Positions 17,387 to 25,770 are shown, numbered from the stretch's first letter. The stretch: DNA of 31,556 bases from Desulfobacterales bacterium (GCA_029933295.1 JAOZOL010000002.1:1-31556); one strand, 5' to 3'. Notes: generated by a model from the letters alone, not told the origin. Translations and numbers: made by a program.

Positions 17387-19147
17387 ATGAATCTTAAAGA
17401 TTTAATTAAAGCGGCACGGGGTGATCAACCGGCTGACTTTCTTTTTACCAATGCCCGGATTGTCAATGTGTTTTCCGGTGAAATCATTTCAGATCATATT
17501 GCGGTGTCGGATGGATATATCATTGGATTGGGCGATTATCCGGCCCATAAAACCATTGATATAAAAAACAGGTTTGTGGCTCCGGGATTTATAGATGCCC
17601 ATGTCCATATTGAAAGTTCAATGGTGTCTGTCTCTGAATTCGCAAAAGCAGTCCTCCCGAGAGGTACTACGACCGTTGTGGCTGATCCCCATGAAATTGC
17701 AAATGTGATGGGTGTTGACGGTATTAAATATATGCTGGAAGCCAGTGAAAAACTGCCGATGAACATGTTTTTTACCCTGCCGTCCTGCGTGCCGGCAACC
17801 AACATGGAAACTGCCGGAGCAATGCTTGACGCTGAAAAGTTGCGCCCGTTTTTAAGCCGGAAACGGATTGTCGGGCTGGGGGAGATGATGAATTTTCCCG
17901 GTGTGATTTCCGGCGACAGGGATGTTATTTGCAAGATCGAAAATACGTTTGCACACGGAAAACCAGTGGACGGTCATGCGCCTGGGCTTTCCGGAAAAGA
18001 ATTAAACGCCTATGCGGCATCCGGAGTTTCCAGTGATCATGAATGCGTCACGCCAAAAGAAGCAATGGAGAAATTGCGGGCCGGCATGTATATCATGATC
18101 CGGGAAGGAACGGGCGCAAAAAATTTAAACGATCTTTTACCGGTTATTAATCCAAAAACCGCTCGTCGGATCATGTGGTGCACTGATGACCGGCATCCCC
18201 ATGATATCTGCGGCCAGGGGCATATCGATTTTATTATCCGTTGTGCCATTGCTTATGGTGTTGATCCAATCACGGCCATTGGAATCGGAACACTAAATCC
18301 AGCTCAATATTTTGGTTTAAGACATCTGGGTGCCATCGCGCCGGGCAGAAAAGCAGATATGGTGGTGTTCTCGGATTTGCAGCATCTGGTGGCTGAAGAA
18401 GTTTATGCGGGCGGGAATCTGGTCGCATCGGGAGGTCAGATGAATCCTGATGTTGAGCTGGAAGTTGAACCAAAAGTTAAGCCAAAAGTTAAGCCGGAGC
18501 TTAAGACTGACAAATCACAGGCATGTCTGTCCACCATGCACGTTAAAGATAAACAGGTTGATTTTACCATTCTCACCCAAAAAAAACAGATCCGGGTGAT
18601 TGAACTGGTTGCTGATCAGATTTTTACCCGGCAATTGATTACAGACGCGGTTGTTGAAAATAATTTTGCTGTTTCTGATACATCCAAAGATATTTTAAAA
18701 ATCGCTGTAATCGAACGGCACAAAGGGACCGGAAATGTGGGCAGGGGATTTATAAAAGGGGTTGGTTTAAAACAGGGTGCCATTGCATCCAGTGTGGCCC
18801 ATGATTCCCATAATATCATCGTGGTGGGAGTAAATGATGACGATATGGAGGTCGCCGTCAAACGCATCATAGAATTAAACGGCGGGCTTGTGGCGGTTAA
18901 AGATCAAAAAGTTGCCGCCGGACTTGCGCTTCCCATCGCCGGGCTGATGTCACCCGATCCGCTTAAAGCTGTTCGAAATCAGATGGACCAACTGATAAAC
19001 GCGGCCCATGAATTTGGAGCTATCATCCCTGATCCGTTTATGATCCTGTCTTTTCTGGCGTTGCCGGTTATTCCGGAATTAAAACTTACGGACCTAGGGC
19101 TTTTTGATGTCTTGAAATTTAAACATGTTTCGTTGTTTGTTGATTAG
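17387..19147 (+). CDS. ade: adenine deaminase
   Basis: A 586-residue adenine deaminase (Ade), turning adenine into hypoxanthine and ammonia. The metal site APGFIDAHVHIESSMVSV, TTTVVADPHEIANVMG, VDGHAPGLSGKELNAY, ASGVSSDHECVTPKEA and MWCTDDRHPHDI are all intact. The C-terminal domain shows KGVGLKQGAIASSVAHDSHN and IVVGVNDDDMEVA. Between the two parts, near residues 354-375, is a charged Lys/Val/Pro linker encoded partly by a tandem 12-bp repeat (18470-18481 and 18482-18493), which I do not expect in typical members. The ATG is seven bases after the mtaD stop, and AAGGATG overlaps that stop, so translation is coupled. dinB follows nine bases after the ade stop. Confidence 0.95.
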   Translation: MNLKDLIKAARGDQPADFLFTNARIVNVFSGEIISDHIAVSDGYIIGLGDYPAHKTIDIKNRFVAPGFIDAHVHIESSMVSVSEFAKAVLPRGTTTVVADPHEIANVMGVDGIKYMLEASEKLPMNMFFTLPSCVPATNMETAGAMLDAEKLRPFLSRKRIVGLGEMMNFPGVISGDRDVICKIENTFAHGKPVDGHAPGLSGKELNAYAASGVSSDHECVTPKEAMEKLRAGMYIMIREGTGAKNLNDLLPVINPKTARRIMWCTDDRHPHDICGQGHIDFIIRCAIAYGVDPITAIGIGTLNPAQYFGLRHLGAIAPGRKADMVVFSDLQHLVAEEVYAGGNLVASGGQMNPDVELEVEPKVKPKVKPELKTDKSQACLSTMHVKDKQVDFTILTQKKQIRVIELVADQIFTRQLITDAVVENNFAVSDTSKDILKIAVIERHKGTGNVGRGFIKGVGLKQGAIASSVAHDSHNIIVVGVNDDDMEVAVKRIIELNGGLVAVKDQKVAAGLALPIAGLMSPDPLKAVRNQMDQLINAAHEFGAIIPDPFMILSFLALPVIPELKLTDLGLFDVLKFKHVSLFVD

Positions 19148-19156
19148 GGCGAATTT

Positions 19157-20332
19157 ATGATTATCCATGTTGACATGGACGCGTTTTTTGCTTCCGTGGA
19201 GCAGCTTGATAATCCCGAGCTTAAAGGAAAATGTGTCATTGTGGGCGGCACATCTGACAGGGGCGTGGTGGCCGCATCCAGTTATGAAGCCAGAAAGTTC
19301 GGTGTTTATTCCGCCATGCCCATGTACCAGGCACGGCAGAAATGCCCTCAGGGAGTGTTTTTACGTCCACGCGGCCATAGGTACAAAGCGCTGTCACAAA
19401 AAGTAATGGCAATCCTTGAATCATTTTCGCCGGTTGTTCAGCAGGTTTCCATTGATGAAGCATTCATGGACATCACGGGATCTGGAGCCTTGTTCGGCAG
19501 CCCCTGTGAAACCGGATTAAAGATAAAGCGGAAAGTAAAGGATATTGTTGGGCTGACCTGCTCGGTGGGAATTGCGCCTCTGAAATTTTTAGCAAAAATT
19601 GCCTCTGATATGGACAAACCAGATGGCCTTACCATTATTTCCCCGGAAAACGTCCCTGCGTTTATTGAAACATTGGCGGTTAATAAAATTTCAGGTGTCG
19701 GCAAACAGACCCAAAGCCGTCTTGAAAAAATGGGGATTTTTGCCTTAGGGGATGTGAATGCCCATTCACAAAAAATACTTGTCGATCAGTTTGGAAAATA
19801 TGGACAGCGGCTTTGGGAGCTTGCAAACGGTATTGATAGCTCGATTGTGAATCCGCATCGGCCCGTAAAATCGGTCAGCAGTGAAGAAACCCTGTCTTCA
19901 GATACCCTTGATGTGAATTTTTTAAAGTCAGTGATGCTGAAACACTCAGAAGATGTGGGGCGCCAGCTAAGGGAAAAGAGTAAAAAAACAAAAACAGTCA
20001 GTATTAAAGTCAAATATTCTGATTTTACGCAGATTACCCGCCAGACCAAACTTTCCCGCCATACCTTTTCTTCAGAAAAAATTTTTCAGGCAGCGGTTAA
20101 TTTGCTGGATAAATTAAGGCTGAATAAACCGGTGAGGCTCATCGGCGTGGGCGCATCTGATCTTGATTCAGGAGACCGGCCGGTTCAAATGGATCTTTTT
20201 TTTCAATCAGATGATGGTTTTGAAAAATGGGAAAAAGTGGACAAGGCCGTTGATGCCATTGCCGAAAAATTCGGAAAACACATGATTAAAAAAGCAGGTC
20301 TTACCTATACCAAATCCGATGAAAATTTTTAA
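19157..20332 (+). CDS. dinB: DNA polymerase IV (Y-family)
   Basis: A 391-residue Y-family translesion polymerase. The catalytic carboxylates are in IIHVDMDAFFASVEQ and VSIDEAFMDITG. The steric region SSYEARKFGVYSAMP is present, as is CSVGIAPLKFLAKIASDMDK and the helix-hairpin-helix NKISGVGKQTQSRLEKMGIF. The little-finger domain follows, with SVSSEETLSSD. Near the C-terminus VQMDLFF fits a beta-clamp-binding peptide (QxxLF type). The protein copies past damaged bases in the cytoplasm. The start lies nine bases after the ade stop, suggesting that it is transcribed with the purine deaminases and not from its own SOS promoter; I saw no LexA box directly in front of it. Confidence 0.95.
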   Translation: MIIHVDMDAFFASVEQLDNPELKGKCVIVGGTSDRGVVAASSYEARKFGVYSAMPMYQARQKCPQGVFLRPRGHRYKALSQKVMAILESFSPVVQQVSIDEAFMDITGSGALFGSPCETGLKIKRKVKDIVGLTCSVGIAPLKFLAKIASDMDKPDGLTIISPENVPAFIETLAVNKISGVGKQTQSRLEKMGIFALGDVNAHSQKILVDQFGKYGQRLWELANGIDSSIVNPHRPVKSVSSEETLSSDTLDVNFLKSVMLKHSEDVGRQLREKSKKTKTVSIKVKYSDFTQITRQTKLSRHTFSSEKIFQAAVNLLDKLRLNKPVRLIGVGASDLDSGDRPVQMDLFFQSDDGFEKWEKVDKAVDAIAEKFGKHMIKKAGLTYTKSDENF

Positions 20333-20449
20333 AAAAAATTGAATGTCAGACTCTTCGGCCTGTTTCTTGACAACCAAAATCCCCAATATGTTCAAAAAAA
20401 TGAAATTTAAACCGCATCATGTAGTAATGGCATGGAAAAGATACAAGGG

Positions 20450-20467
20450 GTCAAGTCTTCGTTTGAC
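20450..20467 (+). promoter_or_regulatory. small hairpin upstream of the RAYT gene
   Basis: GTCAA (20450-20454) and TTGAC (20463-20467) pair around an 8-base loop, preceded by GGG. It lies about 30 bp before the transposase ATG. Small hairpins at such places are often recognition sites for HUH transposases of this type, but no matching downstream copy was found, so the role is a guess. Confidence 0.35.
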
Positions 20468-20499
20468 ATTTGAAAATTTATTTGTTATTTATATAAGTT

Positions 20500-21468
20500 A
20501 TGAGCCGGCCATTACGAATAGAGTTTCAGGGGGCCTGGTATTATGTCACGAATCGGGGAAGACACGGAGATGAAGTCTTTGTCGACGCGAATGACTATCA
20601 GGTTTTTATTGATTTGCTCCGCGAGTCAACGACTCTCTGGAACATCGCTGTCAGCGCGTATTGCCTGATGCCGAACCAGTATCACCTGCTGGTTCAGACC
20701 CCTGATGCTAATTTGTCCCGCAGCATGCGTCATATTAACGGTCTATACACACAACGGTTTAACAGATCCCATGATTATGATGGCCCTTTATTTCGAGGAA
20801 GATTTAAGAGTATTCTGCTCGAGGAAGGGGATTATCTCATCGAACTGGTAAAATATATTCATCAAATTCCCGAACGCGAAGGGCTTGCTCTTAAGTTTGA
20901 CGGATATCCCTGGACCAGCCATCCGGGGTATTTATCCAGGGCAAAGAAATGGGGATGGCTGAATAAAGAGATTATTTTGTCGTTGATTTCAAATTTTAGA
21001 AGCGGCAAATTAAAATTTTACGGGCAGTTCATACAGGAGGAAGTTGCCGGAAAGGTGTTGCGCGTTTTTGAAATGAAAAAATTTCCGGCTATGTTAGGAG
21101 ATAAAAGTTTTATTTTATGGGTACGCAAAGAATTTTACAGCGGGAAATCACATCGGCAGGTCCCGGACTCGGCAATTTTAGCCCCTGAAGTGGATCGTAT
21201 TAAAACTGCTGTGTCCAAAGAATACCAGGTGGATGTGGATAAGTTGATAAAATCGAGGCGGGGTGTCTTTAATGAGCCGCGGGGCGTGGCCATTTATTTG
21301 ACCCGCATGTTGAGAAAAGACAGCCTGGAACGCATTGGCCGGGAATTTTCCATGGCCGGTTACAGCTCCGTAAGCAGTGCCATTGTCAGAATAAAACAGC
21401 AAATGGCAAAGGATCGAATACTTCCCGGCCGGATCGAAAAGATTAAATTTTCCATTATCAGCAGGTAA
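20500..21468 (+). CDS. RAYT-type HUH transposase with DnaA domain IV-like tail
   Basis: A 322-residue REP-associated tyrosine transposase (Y1 family). The N-terminus MSRPLRIEFQGAWYYVTNRG is typical. The metal motif, normally MPNHxHLL, reads MPNQYHLL here, with Gln60 (CAG) replacing the first His. The nucleophile is probably Tyr83 in INGLYTQRFNR. PLFRGRFKSILLEE is conserved; the usual IHxNP motif reads IHQIPERE. Residues about 235-302 (EPRGVAIYLTRML, then DSLERIGREF and SSVSSAIVRI) look like the DNA-binding domain IV of DnaA. Such proteins cut single-stranded hairpin DNA and spread palindromic repeats. It sits between dinB and an SDR gene, whose ATG is 20 bp beyond its stop. No flanking terminal repeats are evident. 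Activity is uncertain given the altered motif. Confidence 0.88.
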   Translation: MSRPLRIEFQGAWYYVTNRGRHGDEVFVDANDYQVFIDLLRESTTLWNIAVSAYCLMPNQYHLLVQTPDANLSRSMRHINGLYTQRFNRSHDYDGPLFRGRFKSILLEEGDYLIELVKYIHQIPEREGLALKFDGYPWTSHPGYLSRAKKWGWLNKEIILSLISNFRSGKLKFYGQFIQEEVAGKVLRVFEMKKFPAMLGDKSFILWVRKEFYSGKSHRQVPDSAILAPEVDRIKTAVSKEYQVDVDKLIKSRRGVFNEPRGVAIYLTRMLRKDSLERIGREFSMAGYSSVSSAIVRIKQQMAKDRILPGRIEKIKFSIISR

Positions 21469-21488
21469 CAATTAAGAGGAGTCATATC

Positions 21489-22229
21489 ATGGCAAAATCA
21501 ATTTTAATCACAGGCGCGTCATCCGGTATCGGAAAAGCGCTGGCTTTTGAGCTGGCCGGTAAAGGATACTCCCTTGCACTGGCGTCCCGGGAAATAGATT
21601 TGTTGAGTCAAATTCGTGATGATATTTTAGAAGAATCCGGTCCTCCGGCGGTTGCCATACGGCAGCTGGATGTAACGGATTACGAGGACGTTTATAAGGC
21701 TGTGAATGAACTGGCCGATGAAGTCGACGGACTGGATATTGTGTTTGCCAATGCCGGTGTGGGGCTTGGCGAACGGGTCGGCAGGGGTGATTTTGAAAAA
21801 GCCCGGCGAACCATAGAGGTGAATCTGCTGGGTGCCATTGCAACGGTGGATGCGGCGGCGGCCTATTTTTTGAAGAAAGGGAAGGGCCATATTGTGGGCA
21901 CCAGCTCTGTGGCGGCATTTCGAGGCATGCCCAAAAGTTCAGCGTACAGTGCATCAAAGGCCGGATTTGCGATTTATTTAGAATCAGTTCGTGCAGAACT
22001 ATATAAAAAGAATATTGATGTGACTGTATTATATCCGGGATATATCGATACGCCGTTAAATGAAATGTTGAAATCCCGGCCGTTTTTAATTTCCGTTGAA
22101 AAGGGGGCGGAGATTATCGCCCGGTTGATCGAAAAACGGGTCAAATCCTCCACCGTTCCTGTGTACCCGTGGAATATTGTGGGGCGATTAATGAAAATTC
22201 TTCCCACCGGTGTGATCGCAAAGATGTGA
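21489..22229 (+). CDS. SDR family oxidoreductase
   Basis: A 246-residue classical short-chain dehydrogenase/reductase. It has the NAD(P) loop TGASSGIG at the start, NAG at the end of the fourth strand, the catalytic Ser in VGTSSVAAF, and YSASKAG holding the Tyr and Lys. The C-terminus, with PVYPWNIVGRLMKILPTGV, is hydrophobic and basic, as in SDRs that associate loosely with membranes and act on lipid-like substrates. The substrate is unknown. GAGGAG lies seven bases before the ATG. It is 20 bp downstream of the transposase gene and about 100 bp before the metallophosphoesterase, in the same direction. Confidence 0.9.
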   Translation: MAKSILITGASSGIGKALAFELAGKGYSLALASREIDLLSQIRDDILEESGPPAVAIRQLDVTDYEDVYKAVNELADEVDGLDIVFANAGVGLGERVGRGDFEKARRTIEVNLLGAIATVDAAAAYFLKKGKGHIVGTSSVAAFRGMPKSSAYSASKAGFAIYLESVRAELYKKNIDVTVLYPGYIDTPLNEMLKSRPFLISVEKGAEIIARLIEKRVKSSTVPVYPWNIVGRLMKILPTGVIAKM

Positions 22230-22330
22230 CGAAGATGGCGCCGTAATTTTTTCGAGGCTGCATTGCAATTCCAGCAGCCCTGGATTACCCGCCGTTTAAA
22301 TTGGAATGACACGGCACTGGATACTTAAAC

Positions 22331-22969
22331 ATGCTTATTTATGCGGTAGCGGATATTCACGCGGATTTTAAACGGCTTGCCCGGATTGGCGAAAACATAA
22401 AAAGACATTCCCCGGATGTGCTGGTCATTGCCGGAGATATTATTAATTATTTTAAACCATCACCGGTTTTCAAATATTTAAACACGCTGCCGGTACCGGT
22501 TTTTGCGGTTCGGGGAAATTCCGATCCCTTATATATTGAAAAACAGTTTAAAAATTATTCAAATCTCACATCCCTGCATTTAAACAGGGTAACGATTCAA
22601 TCGGTGCCCTTTGCCGGCCTTTCCGGGACCATACCTCTACCGTTTAGAAATCGCGTTTGTTTTCGGGAAAAGTTGTTAATGGATAAAATTACCCCGTTGA
22701 TTGACCGGCAAACCATACTGGTGGTTCACCCTCCACCCTGGGGAGTACTGGATCAGGTGCTCGGTAGGTTTCATTCCGGGTCGAAAATGGTGCGGGATTT
22801 TGTCGATAAAACCCGGCCCCGAATATTGATTTGCGGGCATATCCATGAGGCGGCCGGTGTTGATGAAATCGGGGAAACCACAGTGGTCAACTGCAGTGTG
22901 CCGAAAACCGGCAAGGGCATGATGATTGAATTAGGAGTGCAGGGTGATCCGATTGTGGAGGTGGTGTAA
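22331..22969 (+). CDS. calcineurin-like metallophosphoesterase
   Basis: A 212-residue single-domain metallophosphoesterase. The metal-ligand motifs appear in order: ADIHADFKR at the start, LVIAGDIINYF, VRGNSDP, VVHPPPWGVLDQ and CGHIHEA. The family hydrolyses phosphodiesters or phosphomonoesters with two metal ions; the substrate here is unknown. The short length and absence of a signal peptide suggest a cytoplasmic enzyme. It is the last plus-strand gene before a convergent repeat and nadB. The 100 bp before it contain a GGCTGC/GCAGCC stem without a T-tract. Confidence 0.88.
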   Translation: MLIYAVADIHADFKRLARIGENIKRHSPDVLVIAGDIINYFKPSPVFKYLNTLPVPVFAVRGNSDPLYIEKQFKNYSNLTSLHLNRVTIQSVPFAGLSGTIPLPFRNRVCFREKLLMDKITPLIDRQTILVVHPPPWGVLDQVLGRFHSGSKMVRDFVDKTRPRILICGHIHEAAGVDEIGETTVVNCSVPKTGKGMMIELGVQGDPIVEVV

Positions 22970-22981
22970 TATAACCAATAG

Positions 22982-23233
22982 ATGAACATCGAACATCGAA
23001 CGTTCAACATCGAATGATGAATAAAAATCTCTATGCAATAAATAATAGTGATTGAAAAAAAATAACAAGGCAGAGATAGTTCAAAGGCTATTTGATAAGA
23101 AGTAATGTTCGTTTAGGGTTAACCGTTTATAATTGATATGGATTATTTTGAAATAAATGAAAATAAAAATACGGAGCGAAGCGACAACCGTATTCGATGT
23201 TCAATGTTGAACGTTCGATGTTCGACGTTCATT
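22982..23233. repeat. inverted repeat of TCGAAC-rich arms
   Basis: The left arm (22982-23015) begins ATGAACATCGAACATCGAAC. The right arm (23193-23233) is its reverse complement apart from a single base change and seven extra bases. Each arm is built from 7-bp units of the type GAACATC. About 180 bp of AT-rich DNA without coding capacity lie between them, including a small hairpin, ACGG...CCGT, just before the right arm. The element fills the gap between the convergent metallophosphoesterase and nadB genes, and nothing else is visible in this 314-bp stretch. Confidence 0.75.
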
Positions 23234-23283
23234 TTTAAAAAAGCCCTTCGCGGCACAATCTAACCTGTGAGCGTATGCGATGA

Positions 23284-24924
23284 CTATCCCACAAACGGCC
23301 GGCGCAGCACAGTATCCTTATTCCATTTCCGGTCATCTTTTTCAGGATAAGCGATATTGTAATGGAGTCCGCGGCTTTCTTTTCGGTGTCTGGCGCATCG
23401 AATGATTAATTCAGCCACAGTGGTAATGTTTCTTAATTCGATCAGGTCCGGAGTAATTTTAAAATCCCAGTAATATTCGTTAATTTCATCACGGATCATT
23501 TCCACCCGCCGGGTTGCCCGCTCCAGACGTTTATCTGATCGTACAATGCCCACATAATTCCACATCATTCTTCTGATTGCGTTCCATGAATGGGTCACCA
23601 TGATAACTTCATCACTGTCGATGGCGCCCAGATCATCCCATGGAGGAAGCTGGGGTGATGTTTCAAATTCAACATTCTGATGGTCTTTGATCGCCTGAAT
23701 GGCTGCGTTATTGGCATAAACCAGTGCTTCGAGCAGGGAGTTGCTTGCCAGACGATTGGCGCCATGGAGCCCTGTGCAGGCTGTTTCCCCAATGGCAAAC
23801 AGACGTTGGATATTTGTTCTTCCATTAATATCCGTTGCCACACCACCGCACATATAATGGGCCGCAGGAACAACCGGTATGGGGTCTGCGGTCATATCAA
23901 TGCCGAAATTCAGGCATTTTTCATAGAGGTTGGGGAACCGGGTTTTAATAAAGTCGGCGTTTTTATGGGTGATGTCAAGAAAGACGAATTCATCTCCCCT
24001 TTTTTTTAATTCCGCATCAATGGCGCGAGCCACAACATCCCTGCATGCAAGGTCTTTTAACGGAGAATAGTTTTCCATAAACGGTTTGCCGTCGGTATTA
24101 ATCAGGATAGCGCCATCTCCTCTCACTGCTTCTGAAATCAGGAAATTTTTCGCATCCGGATGATACAGGCAGGTGGGATGAAACTGGACAAATTCCATAT
24201 TGGCGACTGTGGCACCGGTTCGGTAAGCCATGGCAATACCGTCGCCCGTGGCAATATCCGGATTACTGGTATACATATAAACCTTGCCGGCCCCGCCGGT
24301 GGCAAGCACAATTGTTTTTGCACAGAAGGTGTTAATTTCATTGGTGTTTCGGTCAAGAACATAGGCACCGTAGCAATAGTCTTCATGGGTGGTGACTATC
24401 ATTCCCCGCTGGAGACGTGTGGAACGGGTAAGCAGATCGATGGCGATATTGTTTTCAAACAGGGTGATCTGTTTATGGCTCATCACCCGGTCAACCAACG
24501 CTTCTTCCACGGCCCGGCCCGTTAAATCATCGGCATGGACAATGCGGTTATGGGAATGCCCGCCTTCCCGGCACAGGTCTAAATCCAGGCCGGCCAAATC
24601 TTTTGAGTTCCCTCTTTTCCGGTTAAATTGGACGCCAAGGTCAATGAGTTCCTGTATTCTTTCCGGGGCTCCCCTGACCACCATTTCCACCACACGTTTG
24701 TTACAGATACCGTCACCGGAAGCAAGGGTATCCTGAACATGCGCGTCAAAGGAATCGGTCTGGGCAATGACCGATGCAATTCCTCCCTGGGCATAGGCGG
24801 TGTTGCTTTCACTGATATTTTTTTTAGTGACAATGGTGACACTGCCATGATCCGCCACTTTTAAGGCAAATAATAAGCCGGCCACGCCGCTGCCGATAAC
24901 TAAAAAATCCGATTCATGTTCCAT
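23284..24924 (-). CDS. nadB: L-aspartate oxidase
   Basis: A 546-residue flavoprotein, NadB. It oxidises L-aspartate to iminoaspartate for quinolinate and NAD synthesis, and in anaerobes uses fumarate as acceptor. The FAD-binding start FLVIGSGVAGLLFALKVADH, NTAYAQGGIASV, the REGGHSHNRIVHADD active-site region and FVQFHPTCLYHP are diagnostic. MCGGVATDINGRTNI and GLHGANRLASNSLLEALVY follow. Length is normal and no break is seen. nadA and nadC are not in this window. The leader has a TATAAT (24945-24950, minus strand) but no clear -35 and only a poor ribosome binding site. Upstream lie a foldback repeat and the SH3 protein gene on the same strand. Confidence 0.95.
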   Translation of the reverse strand: MEHESDFLVIGSGVAGLLFALKVADHGSVTIVTKKNISESNTAYAQGGIASVIAQTDSFDAHVQDTLASGDGICNKRVVEMVVRGAPERIQELIDLGVQFNRKRGNSKDLAGLDLDLCREGGHSHNRIVHADDLTGRAVEEALVDRVMSHKQITLFENNIAIDLLTRSTRLQRGMIVTTHEDYCYGAYVLDRNTNEINTFCAKTIVLATGGAGKVYMYTSNPDIATGDGIAMAYRTGATVANMEFVQFHPTCLYHPDAKNFLISEAVRGDGAILINTDGKPFMENYSPLKDLACRDVVARAIDAELKKRGDEFVFLDITHKNADFIKTRFPNLYEKCLNFGIDMTADPIPVVPAAHYMCGGVATDINGRTNIQRLFAIGETACTGLHGANRLASNSLLEALVYANNAAIQAIKDHQNVEFETSPQLPPWDDLGAIDSDEVIMVTHSWNAIRRMMWNYVGIVRSDKRLERATRRVEMIRDEINEYYWDFKITPDLIELRNITTVAELIIRCARHRKESRGLHYNIAYPEKDDRKWNKDTVLRRPFVG

Positions 24925-25005
24925 TTTGATTTTATTTCTTTTTTATTATAAAAGGAAACCGTTCACATGGTTGCAAATGTTCGTTTTATGATAATTCATC
25001 AAACT

Positions 25006-25114
25006 GTAAGCGTTTACAGGGTGCCGCAGATGCAAGGCGGAGGGCACGCAGTCGTACTCCCTGTACTTCAAGTGCCCTACAACAAAGCAGATGCGGTGCC
25101 CTGTGAACGCTTAC
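25006..25114. repeat. foldback repeat, GTAAGC family, copy 2
   Basis: A 109-bp inverted repeat from GTAAGCGTTTACAGGG to CCCTGTGAACGCTTAC. The left arm has GTGCCGCAGATG and CAAGGCG (25033-25039); the right arm has CACTACAAC-like sequence, GCAGATGCGGTGCC. Read on the minus strand it lines up along its full length with 12971-13078, including GCATCTGCTTTGTTG and CACTTGAAGTAC. Its right end shares its last base with the TAG stop (25114-25116) of the SH3 gene. It therefore lies directly after that gene and before nadB, where it could form a transcript-end hairpin. Confidence 0.85.
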
Positions 25115-25770
25115 TATAAAAGTGATGACCGTTTTCGCTTAGTTCTGTTTCCCAGTAAAAATCCGATCAACAGGACTCCTGCGCCGACCAGGAACCATTT
25201 AATGGCAAAGGACAAATATGTATCCGACACCCTTTGCTCCAGTGCTTTTATCCGGCTGGTTTTTTTGCTGATTTCCAATGTCAGGCGGTCATATTTTTTT
25301 TTAAGGCCCAGATAGTCCCTGGAATCATCTTTTAATGAGCCGTAAGCATTTTGAATAACAGCCAGCTTATCCATATTTTCGTCAAGACGGGAAGCTAAGG
25401 TTTGACTCTCTGATTTTAAGCGTTCATTTTCAGCCTTTAGCTCCTCAATCTCCCGGTGCCTGGTTTCCAGCTGTTTTTTTAATTCCTCTATCTGCACGTC
25501 CGGGGGCTTGTCTTTGGAGAGATAGCGGGAAACCACCCAACCCTGGGTGCCGTCGGAAAGTCTTATATTTGTCCACCCGCTGGAAAAAGTCATCACCTCC
25601 ACTTTTTCCCCCGATGGGAGTGTCCTGATGATATTGCTGTTTGCCCCCCGGTTTTCACGTACATTGAGTTTCGTAATGTCACCAACATACATGACTTCTG
25701 CCGCAACAGGCATGGCATACATAACGGTATATATGAAAATAGTGATCCAGATCGCAATCCATTTTTTCAT
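25114..25770 (-). CDS. SH3-domain, coiled-coil, membrane-anchored protein
   Basis: About 218 residues, fitting the TIGR04211 SH3-and-anchor family, related to E. coli YgiM. From the start MKKWIAIWITIFIYTVMYAM it has a signal peptide ending near VAAE. A bacterial SH3 domain follows (VGDITKLNVREN, then TNIRLSDGTQGWVVSRYL). A long Glu/Lys-rich coiled coil comes next (IEELKKQLETRHREIEELK), and then a C-terminal membrane segment (WFLVGAGVLLIGFLLG) with a basic tail. The protein probably faces the periplasm and may bind cell wall; its role is unknown. The frame opens seven codons earlier at 25791. I prefer 25770 because it gives a standard signal peptide and has GGAG upstream, though at a long 11-base spacing. 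The stop codon overlaps a foldback repeat. Confidence 0.85.
   Translation of the reverse strand: MKKWIAIWITIFIYTVMYAMPVAAEVMYVGDITKLNVRENRGANSNIIRTLPSGEKVEVMTFSSGWTNIRLSDGTQGWVVSRYLSKDKPPDVQIEELKKQLETRHREIEELKAENERLKSESQTLASRLDENMDKLAVIQNAYGSLKDDSRDYLGLKKKYDRLTLEISKKTSRIKALEQRVSDTYLSFAIKWFLVGAGVLLIGFLLGNRTKRKRSSLL

Noticed and set aside
20333..21488. Insertion sequence with terminal inverted repeats around the RAYT gene
   Set aside because: No matching ends or target duplications could be found on the two sides, so only the gene is annotated.
22256..22279. GGCTGC/GCAGCC stem between the SDR and metallophosphoesterase genes
   Set aside because: Six-bp stem with a 12-base loop and no T-tract; not enough for a terminator call.
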